From Polynucleobacter duraquae (GTDB lineage Bacteria > Pseudomonadota > Gammaproteobacteria > Burkholderiales > Burkholderiaceae): 64,000 bases of DNA. A program made the position numbers and the translations under genes. Position 1 is the first letter of the stretch. Each line of letters starts with the position of its first letter. The notes below the pieces were generated by a model, which saw only the letters and a list, made by a program, of their open reading frames with translations, searched no databases and had not been told where the DNA came from. Positions 36,756 to 44,296 of the stretch are shown here, piece by piece. The stretch lies in contig NZ_CP007501.1 of the NCBI RefSeq assembly GCF_000973625.1, positions 1,426,001 through 1,490,000 on the forward strand, written 5' to 3'.

Positions 36756-39251
36756 TTAGAACGGCTCATACCCACCAGAGGAGTATCCAACTGATCCCAT
36801 CGCCAAGTTATCAAACTTGGTATACGGACCTTGCCAGCTTAAACGCACAGTACCAATTGGTCCGTTACGTTGCTTACCAATAATGATCTCCGCCATGCCT
36901 TTGTCTTGGGTTGTATCTGGGTGATATACCTCATCACGATAGATGAACATAATTAAGTCAGCGTCTTGCTCGATCGCGCCCGACTCACGCAAATCAGACA
37001 TGATTGGGCGCTTGTTAGGGCGCTGCTCAAGGCCACGGTTTAACTGTGACAAGGCAACTACTGGGCACTGCAACTCTTTTGCAAGTGATTTAAGGGAGCG
37101 CGAGATCTCAGAAATCTCTGTTGCACGGTTCTCAGAACCAGAGCCGCTCATCAACTGCAAGTAATCAATCACAACCAGGCCAAGTGTTCCGCCAAAGTTA
37201 CGCGCGATACGACGTGCGCGTGCACGCAACTCTAGACTGGAAAGAGCACCAGTCTCATCAATCAAAATTTGGGTATTACTCAAGCGGGCAATGGCATCAG
37301 TAACACGCGGCCACTCGTCATCTTGCAGCTTACCGGTACGCATACGACTTTGGTCCACGCGACCTACCGAACCTAATAAACGAGATGCCAATTGCTCACC
37401 GGACATCTCCATGGAGAACACGACGACGGGCAAGCCTTCGGCTAGAGCTACGTTCTCGGCGATATTGAGCGCAAATGCAGTATTGTGGGTCACCACATAA
37501 TCATTGGTTACATAGGTTCTATCTGGATGGCTAACTGAGATGCATTGAGCCTCAGTCACTCTAGATGGCTCAATACTTTTAAATGACACTCTGCGTTGGC
37601 GATCCCAGCTTGTTCTGAGTCTTTCCTTCTTTTCAGGCAAGGTAAATGCCTGGAAGCCAGGAGCAAAGCTCATATTCAAAACGTAAGCTAAACGACCCTG
37701 CTTCTTCTCGCCTTTGTAAGTGTAGCTTGACTGTTTTTGTGCAATTGAGCAAAAGCCGCCTAATGATCTAGCCAAAGAAGCTACATCTTCTGACAATTGC
37801 TTACTTGCAGTACAAAAACGAATGGAGCCCCACTTCTCAATCCAGCCATCGGTGTCCATCAAGCCCTGAAATAGCGCGAGACGGGAATTCTTGTTGGCTT
37901 CAAGATAGGTGGCGGGAATGTATTTATCAAAACTTCTACAACCCAAAACACCGAGATCTTGTAGAGCAGAGCGGAAATAATTTGTTGGCACAGACTGACG
38001 TTGGCCATTAGCAGCAATTCTAGCTTTAGAAACCAATCTCCAGTCATACGCGTTGGCATGAACCAGTTCCATCTCATAGCCAGCAAGAGCATTCATGCGC
38101 TCAATAAGCTCGGGAGACTTAGTCGAGAACATCACAGAACCGTGAGATAAAGCCAAAGTCCCATCACCGAGTAATGCACCCAAAACCCATGGGTTGATTG
38201 GTAATATATTTGAATGACCAAAATCACCTGAAACGGGATCTATCCACAGACGGTTCTTATATCGAACGCAAGAAAGCATTTCTATTAAACGTGCAGTATT
38301 AATGACTTTGGGCGCATCCCAATCGCGATACATGACGCGCCAAAGATGCTCATCGCAGCACTCAGCTTCACGACCATCTGAGAAAGTGACTCTGTAAATC
38401 TGTTTAATGCCTTGCGGATAGATGCCAGTCACCATGGAGTGCTGACCATCTACAGAGGCAAGGCGATCGCCAAAACGTAAATCGCCCATCAACTTCCAGC
38501 CATCAACCGTTTTTACTTTGGCATCCAGTGGTTGCGCTTTACCCATGGACGGTCTACCAGCAACAATCACTAAGTCGCCTTTTTGCAGACCACTAGTTTG
38601 CTTATCTAAATCAATAAATCCAGTTGCAATACCAGTGATGTCGCTACCACCTTGACGGTTATATAACTCATCAATACGCGCAACAACGGTTTTAAGTAGT
38701 GGTTCAATCTCGAGGTAATCGGCTTTACGACTACCCTCTTCACCAATTTGCAGAATGCGTGACTCTGCTTCATCTAAGAGCGTTCTGACAGAGCGACCCT
38801 CGGGAACAAATGCAGAGTTAACGATGTTGTCAGATACCTCAATTAGGCGACGCAAAATGCTGCGATCACGAACAATGTCGGCATAGCCTTTGATGTTCGC
38901 TGCACTGGGTGTGCTCTGCGCTAATGAATTGAGGTAATCAATACCAACTAAGTCACCACCCTGCTCAGACTTAACAGCCTCATGAACAGTAATGACATCA
39001 GCAGGATGATTGTCGCCAACTAAACGCTGAATGACCTTATAGATCAGAGCATGTTCAGGACGATAGAAATCTTTATCAGTTAACACCCCGCCCAGGCGAT
39101 CCCAGGCTGTGTTGTCGATCAGTAGACCGCCGAGCAAAGATTGCTCGGCTTCTACAGAATGCGGCGGTACTTTTAAAGCCTGCAGGGCTGGATCCCCAGA
39201 ACCCATCATGCCAGGATTTGACATAAGGGAGCGTGAGCGGGATTCAGCCAT
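36756..39251 (-). CDS. dnaB: Replicative DNA helicase DnaB with intein
   Basis: An 831-residue precursor. Extein residues 1-238 and 591-831 join to a normal DnaB of 479 residues: N-terminal domain starting PPHSVEAEQSLLGGLL, then the RecA-like ATPase with Walker A GRPSMGK/T reconstituted across the junction, VFSMEMSGEQL, LGLVVIDYLQLM (Walker B), ALSQLNRGLEQR and DLRESGAIEQDADLIMFIYR. The 352-residue insert (residues 239-590) is annotated separately. Without splicing the P-loop lacks its Thr and the helicase would be inactive, so splicing must be efficient for replication. The gene lies 24 bases after rplI in the rpsF-priB-rpsR-rplI-dnaB cluster. Confidence 0.97.
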   Translation of the reverse strand: MAESRSRSLMSNPGMMGSGDPALQALKVPPHSVEAEQSLLGGLLIDNTAWDRLGGVLTDKDFYRPEHALIYKVIQRLVGDNHPADVITVHEAVKSEQGGDLVGIDYLNSLAQSTPSAANIKGYADIVRDRSILRRLIEVSDNIVNSAFVPEGRSVRTLLDEAESRILQIGEEGSRKADYLEIEPLLKTVVARIDELYNRQGGSDITGIATGFIDLDKQTSGLQKGDLVIVAGRPSMGKAQPLDAKVKTVDGWKLMGDLRFGDRLASVDGQHSMVTGIYPQGIKQIYRVTFSDGREAECCDEHLWRVMYRDWDAPKVINTARLIEMLSCVRYKNRLWIDPVSGDFGHSNILPINPWVLGALLGDGTLALSHGSVMFSTKSPELIERMNALAGYEMELVHANAYDWRLVSKARIAANGQRQSVPTNYFRSALQDLGVLGCRSFDKYIPATYLEANKNSRLALFQGLMDTDGWIEKWGSIRFCTASKQLSEDVASLARSLGGFCSIAQKQSSYTYKGEKKQGRLAYVLNMSFAPGFQAFTLPEKKERLRTSWDRQRRVSFKSIEPSRVTEAQCISVSHPDRTYVTNDYVVTHNTAFALNIAENVALAEGLPVVVFSMEMSGEQLASRLLGSVGRVDQSRMRTGKLQDDEWPRVTDAIARLSNTQILIDETGALSSLELRARARRIARNFGGTLGLVVIDYLQLMSGSGSENRATEISEISRSLKSLAKELQCPVVALSQLNRGLEQRPNKRPIMSDLRESGAIEQDADLIMFIYRDEVYHPDTTQDKGMAEIIIGKQRNGPIGTVRLSWQGPYTKFDNLAMGSVGYSSGGYEPF
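37482..38537 (-). mobile_element. Class 3-type intein with LAGLIDADG homing endonuclease in the DnaB P-loop
   Basis: DnaB residues 239-590 (352 aa). It starts with Ala239 (KAQPLDAKVKT) and ends VVTHN590, followed by Thr591 of the extein. There is no Cys or Ser at position 1. Block B is GREAECCDEHLW, with His302 and Trp304 at B:12; block F has Cys570 (EAQC, F:4); block G is VVTHN with Thr588 at G:5, His589 and Asn590. Trp-Cys-Thr plus a Thr at +1 is the signature of class 3 inteins, where the block F Cys makes the first branched ester. The central part has two LAGLIDADG-like motifs, LGALLGDGTL (Asp363) and FQGLMDTDGW (Asp468), both with acidic catalytic residues intact, so the endonuclease may be active. 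Confidence 0.92.
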
Positions 39252-39275
39252 GAGGCTAGATTACAGATCTAAAAC

Positions 39276-39728
39276 TTACGCTTGCTCACCAACTACACGG
39301 ATAGTGATGTCAGCCACTACATCGGTATGAACAGCTACCGCTACAGGGTGATCACCAACCATCTTCAACGGGCCAGTAGGCATACGTACAGAAGCTTTTT
39401 CAATTACAAAGCCTTTGGCTTTCAAAGCATCAGCGATGTCATGATTGGTTACAGAACCAAACAAACGACCGTCAACACCCGCTTTTTGACCGATTTCGAG
39501 AACCAAGTCCTTGAGCTTTGTGCCAACCGCTTGCGCAGCAGCCAACTTCTCAGCAGCCAATTTTTCCAACTCAGCGCGACGTACTGCGAAGTCAGCGATA
39601 GCTGTTTCAGTGGCACGACGAGCTTTGCGTTGCGGGATTAGGAAATTGCGAGCGTAACCGTCTTTAACACGAACGATGTCACCGAGGTTGCCCAGGTTAA
39701 TTACTTTTTCTAAAAGAATGATTTGCAT
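39276..39728 (-). CDS. rplI: 50S ribosomal protein L9
   Basis: A 150-residue L9. I start at ATG 39728 ([32 protein letters not shown]), preceded by GGGAG; the longer frame from 39791 extends into rpsR. N-terminal domain, long charged central helix ([19 protein letters not shown]) and C-terminal domain ([17 protein letters not shown]) are all present. Confidence 0.97.
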   Translation of the reverse strand: MQIILLEKVINLGNLGDIVRVKDGYARNFLIPQRKARRATETAIADFAVRRAELEKLAAEKLAAAQAVGTKLKDLVLEIGQKAGVDGRLFGSVTNHDIADALKAKGFVIEKASVRMPTGPLKMVGDHPVAVAVHTDVVADITIRVVGEQA

Positions 39729-39741
39729 TGAGGGCTCCCAA

Positions 39742-40014
39742 TTATTTCTTGTGTTGATCGGAGAATGGCAACAAAGCCAAGTAACGAGCACGCTTGATAG
39801 CAGTGTCTAACTGACGCTGATATTTAGCTTTTGTGCCTGTCAAACGTGCAGGAGTGATCTTGGCGTTCTCGCCAATGAAGTCCTTCAACGTGTCTACATC
39901 TTTGTAGTCAATCTGCTCTACGCCAGCAACAGTGAAACGGCAATAACGCTTACGCTTGAACAATGGGTTCTGGGCTGGTTTCTTTTTGAAATCGGGTTTC
40001 TTTCCAAACGCCAT
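39742..40014 (-). CDS. rpsR: 30S ribosomal protein S18
   Basis: A 90-residue S18 with the core [52 protein letters not shown] region; it has a lysine-rich N-terminal extension ([19 protein letters not shown]). It forms a heterodimer with S6 (rpsF) on the ribosomal platform. Lies 13 bases from both priB and rplI in the cluster. Confidence 0.97.
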   Translation of the reverse strand: MAFGKKPDFKKKPAQNPLFKRKRYCRFTVAGVEQIDYKDVDTLKDFIGENAKITPARLTGTKAKYQRQLDTAIKRARYLALLPFSDQHKK

Positions 40015-40027
40015 GATGATTTCCTTT

Positions 40028-40321
40028 TTAATTTTTCAATTGAATATTGGTGATATGGAAAACCAGTCTTTGATTACGTAGAGTCTTGGGTGCTAAGAAT
40101 CCTTCAAACACTGCCTTGGCCCCTAAATCCATTTGCTCTAAGCCCTTTTGTATCGGACCAATTGCTATGGCTTCAACACTCATCTGAATTTTCCTAGCCA
40201 CTCCTACCTCGTTTACTTCGCCGCTATGTTCTAGCTGGCAATGCATCACCGGTATTCCTGCTGGTGTAAATCGAATCGCGTCTTTAGATACCAAGAATGC
40301 AGTTAGGGTGAAATGATTCAA
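40028..40321 (-). CDS. priB: Primosomal replication protein PriB
   Basis: A single-OB-fold ssDNA-binding protein of the replication-restart primosome, placed as usual between rpsF and rpsR. I favour the TTG at 40321 (reading [34 protein letters not shown], 97 residues), because homologues begin MN-x-L and because GGAG then sits five bases upstream. The GTG at 40327 would overlap that ribosome site. Confidence 0.88.
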   Translation of the reverse strand: MNHFTLTAFLVSKDAIRFTPAGIPVMHCQLEHSGEVNEVGVARKIQMSVEAIAIGPIQKGLEQMDLGAKAVFEGFLAPKTLRNQRLVFHITNIQLKN

Positions 40322-40380
40322 CGCCACTCCGTCACTCTGATACGTTTTCTAGTCTGTGTATTCCTCTTCAAATTTCTAAC

Positions 40381-40755
40381 TTAAACCGCTGCTACAGGAG
40401 CGTCGGATTGAGCTGATTTGCGCGCTTCTTCACGTTGCACTTCTTTCATCATGATGGAAGGCTCTGTTTCAGCTTTCTTTGTCTTGATGATGAGGTGACG
40501 CAAAACAGCATCGTTAAATTTGAATGCATGCTCGAGCTCGTCCAGAGTTTTCTGGTCGCACTCAATATTCATACAAACGTAATGGGCTTTAGCAAGTTTG
40601 TCGATCATGTAAGCCATCTGACGACGACCCCAATCTTCCATGCGGTGAATTTTGCCGCCAGCAGCAGCTAATGTCGCTTTATAGCGATCAATCATCGCAG
40701 GCACTTGCTCGCTTTGGTCCGGATGGACGATAAAGACGATTTCATAATGACGCAT
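40381..40755 (-). CDS. rpsF: 30S ribosomal protein S6
   Basis: A 124-residue S6 ([57 protein letters not shown]) with a charged C-terminal tail. An AAGGAGTG ribosome site precedes the ATG. First gene of the rpsF-priB-rpsR-rplI-dnaB cluster; a leader hairpin upstream may bind the S6:S18 dimer. Confidence 0.97.
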   Translation of the reverse strand: MRHYEIVFIVHPDQSEQVPAMIDRYKATLAAAGGKIHRMEDWGRRQMAYMIDKLAKAHYVCMNIECDQKTLDELEHAFKFNDAVLRHLIIKTKKAETEPSIMMKEVQREEARKSAQSDAPVAAV

Positions 40756-40792
40756 CTAACACTCCTTAAGGATAAAGTCACCTGAGCATCTT

Positions 40793-40820
40793 GCTAACTT
40801 CCGATGGTTTTAAAGTTAGC
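40793..40820 (-). promoter_or_regulatory. rpsF leader hairpin, candidate S6:S18 autoregulatory site
   Basis: On the minus strand GCTAACTT pairs perfectly with AAGTTAGC around a 12-base loop TAAAACCATCGG, 38 bases before the rpsF start. S6:S18 represses its own operon in several bacteria through a leader stem-loop with a conserved CCG element. The loop here contains CC and CGG but I cannot confirm the consensus fold by eye. Confidence 0.5.
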
Positions 40821-40888
40821 GCCAGTGTGACAAGGTAGTAACAAATTGTAGGTAAAACTAACTACACATATTTACAGCTTTTAAATAC

Positions 40889-41965
40889 TTACTTAATTTC
40901 TGGTAAGTCCGCCATTCTAGCAAAAAAATCCTGCCAAGTCAGGGGTTTACCGGCTTTATTTGCCTGCTTTGCAGCATTTAACGCTAATTGAAGTGCAATT
41001 CTGGCTCTAGGCGCAGTCAGAGACCCGGAGGCACAGCATCCAAGCTTATCTAACTCAGGAATGTTTCGCAAAGTAGCCCCGGCACCTGTTCTCGTCGTCC
41101 TCGCCAATGCAATGCCCTGAAGCATCGCCCGGTCCAAAGGCTCGATCCAGCCATCATGAAAGCCACCGTGCCCCGAACCAGCAAGAACAAAGCCTTGGAC
41201 GGCACTACTAAGCCAATGCGCAACGGTTTCAGGACGAGCACCCGCATGACTAGTCAGAATCTCCACCCAAGGCCACTCGCCCTCCTGCGGAATAGGCAAA
41301 TCTTCATTCCAGGTTGCCTGCACGGCCTTCACGCCAGATAACCAAGATGGATTAATCAGGCCTACCGAACTCGATGGGGCATTTTGTAATGGTGCATTCA
41401 AAGCCGTAGCGTGGCGCTTAGCTAAATCCATTGCCATACATCCACGCCCATCCATCACCGCATAAACGCCACCAGGACAGTTATCAATAGGTGTGGAAGC
41501 CCAGCGCAAGGCATCCAATAGATTTGAGGGTCCATCAGCTCCAGGTACATTACTCGGGAGCATGGCTCCAGTCAAAATAACCCTCTTAGACTGAGTATGC
41601 GCTAACTTGCCACACGTTGCCTGCAAAAATAAGCCTGTTTCTTCAATCGTATCAGTGCCGTGGGTAATCACAATTCCCTTTACAGCAGCATCTAATAGGG
41701 CCTCCTTTACAGCAAGTCCTAGATTAGTCAGGTGAGCCTCGGTCAGATTGCGACTATTAATATTCGCCAACTGACGTGAAACCAGATTGACCCCCACAGG
41801 GACCACCGACTGAATCTGAGCCACTAGGGCGTCAACCCCGACTAAACCAGCTTCATATTGAAGGGGACTGTCTTCAGGATTGGGGGCGAGACCTGCAATG
41901 GTGCCGCCCATACCTAAAATCAGAATATGGGGTGTATTTGCAGAAATATTAGATTTTGAGCTCAT
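40889..41965 (-). CDS. L-asparaginase
   Basis: A 358-residue asparaginase of the bacterial AnsA/AnsB superfamily, hydrolysing asparagine to aspartate and ammonia. The two catalytic threonine motifs are GMGGTIAG (Thr22) and [11 protein letters not shown] (Thr104-Asp105), with the conserved lysine region in [10 protein letters not shown] following. No signal peptide is visible, suggesting a cytoplasmic enzyme. Start at ATG 41965 is chosen from the distance to GGTIAG; its GGAGG sits only one base upstream, so an upstream TTG is an alternative. Divergent from lexA with start codons only 61 bases apart. Confidence 0.88.
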   Translation of the reverse strand: MSSKSNISANTPHILILGMGGTIAGLAPNPEDSPLQYEAGLVGVDALVAQIQSVVPVGVNLVSRQLANINSRNLTEAHLTNLGLAVKEALLDAAVKGIVITHGTDTIEETGLFLQATCGKLAHTQSKRVILTGAMLPSNVPGADGPSNLLDALRWASTPIDNCPGGVYAVMDGRGCMAMDLAKRHATALNAPLQNAPSSSVGLINPSWLSGVKAVQATWNEDLPIPQEGEWPWVEILTSHAGARPETVAHWLSSAVQGFVLAGSGHGGFHDGWIEPLDRAMLQGIALARTTRTGAGATLRNIPELDKLGCCASGSLTAPRARIALQLALNAAKQANKAGKPLTWQDFFARMADLPEIK

Positions 41966-41991
41966 TCCTCCATTATCCGCCCTCAAATTGC

Positions 41992-42020
41992 TTGAATATT
42001 CAAAAAGTGCTGTATACAAT
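41992..42020 (+). promoter_or_regulatory. lexA promoter
   Basis: TTGAAT (41992-41997), an ideal 17-base spacer, TACAAT (42015-42020). The expected start point, 6-7 bases further, is the A of the lexA ATG at 42027 itself. No Shine-Dalgarno sequence lies before that ATG. Confidence 0.65.
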
Positions 42021-42025
42021 CCCAG
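42010..42025 (+). promoter_or_regulatory. LexA-binding SOS box
   Basis: CTGT-ATACAATC-CCAG matches the CTGT-N8-ACAG operator with a single mismatch. It overlaps the lexA -10 element and ends one base before the ATG, the right place for autorepression. Confidence 0.75.
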
Positions 42026-42026
42026 T

Positions 42027-42746
42027 ATGGACATAAATACAGTTGATTTTCCAGAGGAGCTGACTGCCCTCCCCAAACTCACCTCACGTCAAAGTGAGAT
42101 TTTGGAATTAATTACCAAGGCCATTGATGAAAGCGGCTCTCCCCCTACTCGCGCTGAAATTGCAATGCAACTCGGTTTTGCTTCTGCCAACGCTGCTGAA
42201 GAGCACTTACGCGCCTTAGCAAAAAAAGGATATATCGAACTGACACCGGGAACATCCCGCGGCATTCGTATTCCACAACGATTTAATCAAACGCACAATC
42301 CTAATAAATATCGTCAGATGTCGTTGCCCTCTGGCGCTCTTCAGCAACTCACATTGCCACTTATTGGTCGTGTTGCCGCAGGTTCTCCCATCATGGCTGT
42401 TGAGCACATTGAAAAACAAATACCAATTGATCCAAGCTTGTTTAGCAAAGGTGCTGATTACTTACTGAAGGTGGTTGGTATGAGTATGCGCGATGCTGGC
42501 ATTCTGGATGGCGACTATCTTGCAGTACGGAAAACTTCAGAGGTTCGTAACGGCGATATTGTGGTTGCGCGTTTAGATGATGAAGTCACAGTAAAACGTT
42601 GGAACCAAAAGAAAACTGCGGATGGCATGGTAATTGAATTGCAAGCTGAAAACCCAGACTTCAAAAATATTTTAGTAGATAGACGTCAACCGAACTTTGC
42701 GGTTGAAGGTCATGCTGTTGGCCTCATTAGGGCTGGCGGACTATAA
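42027..42746 (+). CDS. lexA: LexA SOS repressor
   Basis: A 239-residue repressor/autoprotease. N-terminal winged helix ([36 protein letters not shown]), self-cleavage site Ala118-Gly119 in GRVAAGSPI, catalytic Ser153 ([15 protein letters not shown]) and Lys190 (VTVKRW). It controls the SOS response and is cleaved on RecA filaments. ATG 42027 follows the SOS box with no Shine-Dalgarno; a longer open frame back to 41880 reads through the promoter and is not used. It has a longer interdomain linker than E. coli LexA. Strong terminator downstream. Confidence 0.97.
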   Translation: MDINTVDFPEELTALPKLTSRQSEILELITKAIDESGSPPTRAEIAMQLGFASANAAEEHLRALAKKGYIELTPGTSRGIRIPQRFNQTHNPNKYRQMSLPSGALQQLTLPLIGRVAAGSPIMAVEHIEKQIPIDPSLFSKGADYLLKVVGMSMRDAGILDGDYLAVRKTSEVRNGDIVVARLDDEVTVKRWNQKKTADGMVIELQAENPDFKNILVDRRQPNFAVEGHAVGLIRAGGL

Positions 42747-42763
42747 GCCCCGCCCCGTTAAGC

Positions 42764-42789
42764 AAAAGGCCTCGTTTAGAGGCCTTTTT
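42764..42789 (+). terminator. Rho-independent terminator of lexA
   Basis: AAAAGGCCTC (42764-42773) pairs with GAGGCCTTTT (42779-42788) around GTTTA, ending in a T-run. Confidence 0.9.
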
Positions 42790-42814
42790 CTATTGCTAGG
42801 CGATATAACTATTT

Positions 42815-43273
42815 TTATTTCTTAGTTGGCGCAACTACGTTTGCGTTCTTTGGTGATGCAGTGATAGTGATGATTGTCTTTGGGCCAGTAAATGGACCTT
42901 CATTTAGCTCTACTGTTGAGGTGCGATCACCTTTGGTAAAAACCAAAATACTGGTTTTTGATTTCACTGCACTCACAGTAGTCCAACCTGCTCTAGGGTA
43001 TTCAGCTTGGAAGAATGCGTAAATATCCGTTGGGGTTTGCACACCAGATAAAACTACGCGTCCTACCCAGTTATCGCCGCGACCAATAATCAGTGAATCA
43101 GAGCCCACAATTTTTGATGCTGCAGGCAATGGCATATCACCCAAAAGCTGAGACTGAATTTCTTGAACTTCACTAGGCGTACCTGTTGGAGAGTCGCCAG
43201 AAGATGCGCATCCACCCAGCAGAGTGGATAAGACTAAGCAAAGCGTACTAAATTTTAGAGTTTGAAATGTCAT
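42815..43273 (-). CDS. Putative lipoprotein of unknown function
   Basis: A 152-residue secreted lipoprotein. Signal and lipobox: MTFQTLKFSTLCLVLSTLL then GGC at about 20-22 (LLGGCASS). The mature part is small, starts with a Ser/Thr/Pro linker and contains SDSLIIGRGDNWVGRVVLSG, YAFFQAEYPRAGWTTVSAVKSKTSILVFTKGD and a beta-rich end. I do not recognise a specific family. It is convergent with lexA, sharing the terminator region, and transcribed away from the tRNA genes. Confidence 0.78.
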   Translation of the reverse strand: MTFQTLKFSTLCLVLSTLLGGCASSGDSPTGTPSEVQEIQSQLLGDMPLPAASKIVGSDSLIIGRGDNWVGRVVLSGVQTPTDIYAFFQAEYPRAGWTTVSAVKSKTSILVFTKGDRTSTVELNEGPFTGPKTIITITASPKNANVVAPTKK

Positions 43274-43367
43274 TGTTTACCTTGATAGCCCAAAGTGATT
43301 AACGCATAAGAGCTTACAACATTTGTAAGTATCTTAGGCTACACGATTGATTCGTCAACTCAAATTC

Positions 43368-43441
43368 TGGAGGCGCGTGAGGGAATCGAACCCCCGTACG
43401 AAGCTTTGCAGGCTCCTGCCTAACCACTCGGCCAACGCGCC
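43368..43441 (-). tRNA. tRNA-Cys (GCA)
   Basis: 74 bases on the minus strand. Acceptor GGCGCGT/ACGCGCC, discriminator T, encoded CCA, anticodon loop CCTGCAAAG giving GCA, and the T-loop GGTTCGATTCC. D-arm GTTGGCCGAGTGGTTAGGC is as expected. Confidence 0.95.
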
Positions 43442-43491
43442 ATATGCTTGAATCAAAAATGGGAAGCTTTTTTAGGGCTTCCCATCGAACT

Positions 43492-43567
43492 TGGAGCGGG
43501 AAAGGAGGTTCGAACTCCCGACCTATACCTTGGCAAGGTATCGCTCTACCAGCTGAGCTATTCCCGC
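43492..43567 (-). tRNA. tRNA-Gly (GCC)
   Basis: 76 bases on the minus strand with encoded CCA. Acceptor GCGGGAA/TTCCCGC, anticodon loop CTTGCCAAG giving GCC, T-loop AGTTCGAACCT. It lies 50 bases upstream of tRNA-Cys, probably one transcript with pgsA ahead. Confidence 0.95.
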
Positions 43568-43684
43568 ATAACAGGGCAACAGTTTAGCAAACAATTTGAG
43601 AGAACGCATTATTCATTAGGAAGGTCGTCCATTAGCGGGGCTGATGTTTTGACTAGACCCTTATCAGCAATGGGTTTGTGGATA

Positions 43685-44260
43685 TTACTTAGCTTTCTCA
43701 ACTATCTGAGGCAAAGCCTTTTTCATGTAATAAAACATGGACCAAAGCGTCAAAAAGGATGCAATCCAAATCAACCAAGTACCAACTTGTGCGCAATTAA
43801 GCCAACCAAATATGGTGTCGTTTAACAATAAAAATGGAATTGCTACAAGTTGAGCCGTAGTCTTTAGCTTGCCGACCATATGCACAGCAACGCTTTTCCC
43901 AGCGCCTAAGAGCGCCATCCACTCCCTTAATGCGGAGATGGTAATTTCACGTCCAATGATGATGAGGGCAACCCAAACCTGAACGCGGTCCATGTTCAGG
44001 AGAACCAACAATGCAGCGGCAACAATCAACTTGTCTGCTACCGGGTCTAAGAATTGACCAAATGCTGACTCTTGTTTCATTTTGCGAGCTAAGAAGCCAT
44101 CTAACCAATCAGTCACAGCAGCAAAGATAAAAATCACTGTAGCTGTGAGATTCTTATCAAAGGGAGTAAGCCAGCTATTAGGTAAATAGAACACTGCAAC
44201 GACAAGCGGAATTGCGGCAACACGCAACCAGGTCAGGGCAATAGGTAAATTAAACGGCAT
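43685..44260 (-). CDS. pgsA: CDP-diacylglycerol-glycerol-3-phosphate 3-phosphatidyltransferase
   Basis: A 191-residue inner-membrane phospholipid enzyme making phosphatidylglycerol phosphate. The CDP-alcohol phosphotransferase motif is intact: DWLDGFLARKMKQESAFGQF then LDPVADK (D-G-x2-A-R-x8-G-x3-D-x3-D). Four to five hydrophobic helices. Downstream of uvrC on the same strand, as in many proteobacteria, followed by tRNA-Gly and tRNA-Cys. Confidence 0.95.
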   Translation of the reverse strand: MPFNLPIALTWLRVAAIPLVVAVFYLPNSWLTPFDKNLTATVIFIFAAVTDWLDGFLARKMKQESAFGQFLDPVADKLIVAAALLVLLNMDRVQVWVALIIIGREITISALREWMALLGAGKSVAVHMVGKLKTTAQLVAIPFLLLNDTIFGWLNCAQVGTWLIWIASFLTLWSMFYYMKKALPQIVEKAK

Positions 44261-44296
44261 TATTCAAGCATAAACTAATGTGGGCTTACTGGGTAA

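Noticed and set aside
36943-38092. Open frames inside dnaB and its intein in other frames
   Set aside because: All lie inside the continuous dnaB precursor frame and look like random translations; the intein endonuclease is in frame with DnaB.
41880-42026. Extended lexA start upstream at 41880
   Set aside because: The extra 49 residues read through the promoter and SOS box and do not resemble LexA.
43448-43825. 125-codon plus-strand frame over the tRNA genes and pgsA end
   Set aside because: It runs antisense through tRNA-Gly and into pgsA; composition is not protein-like.
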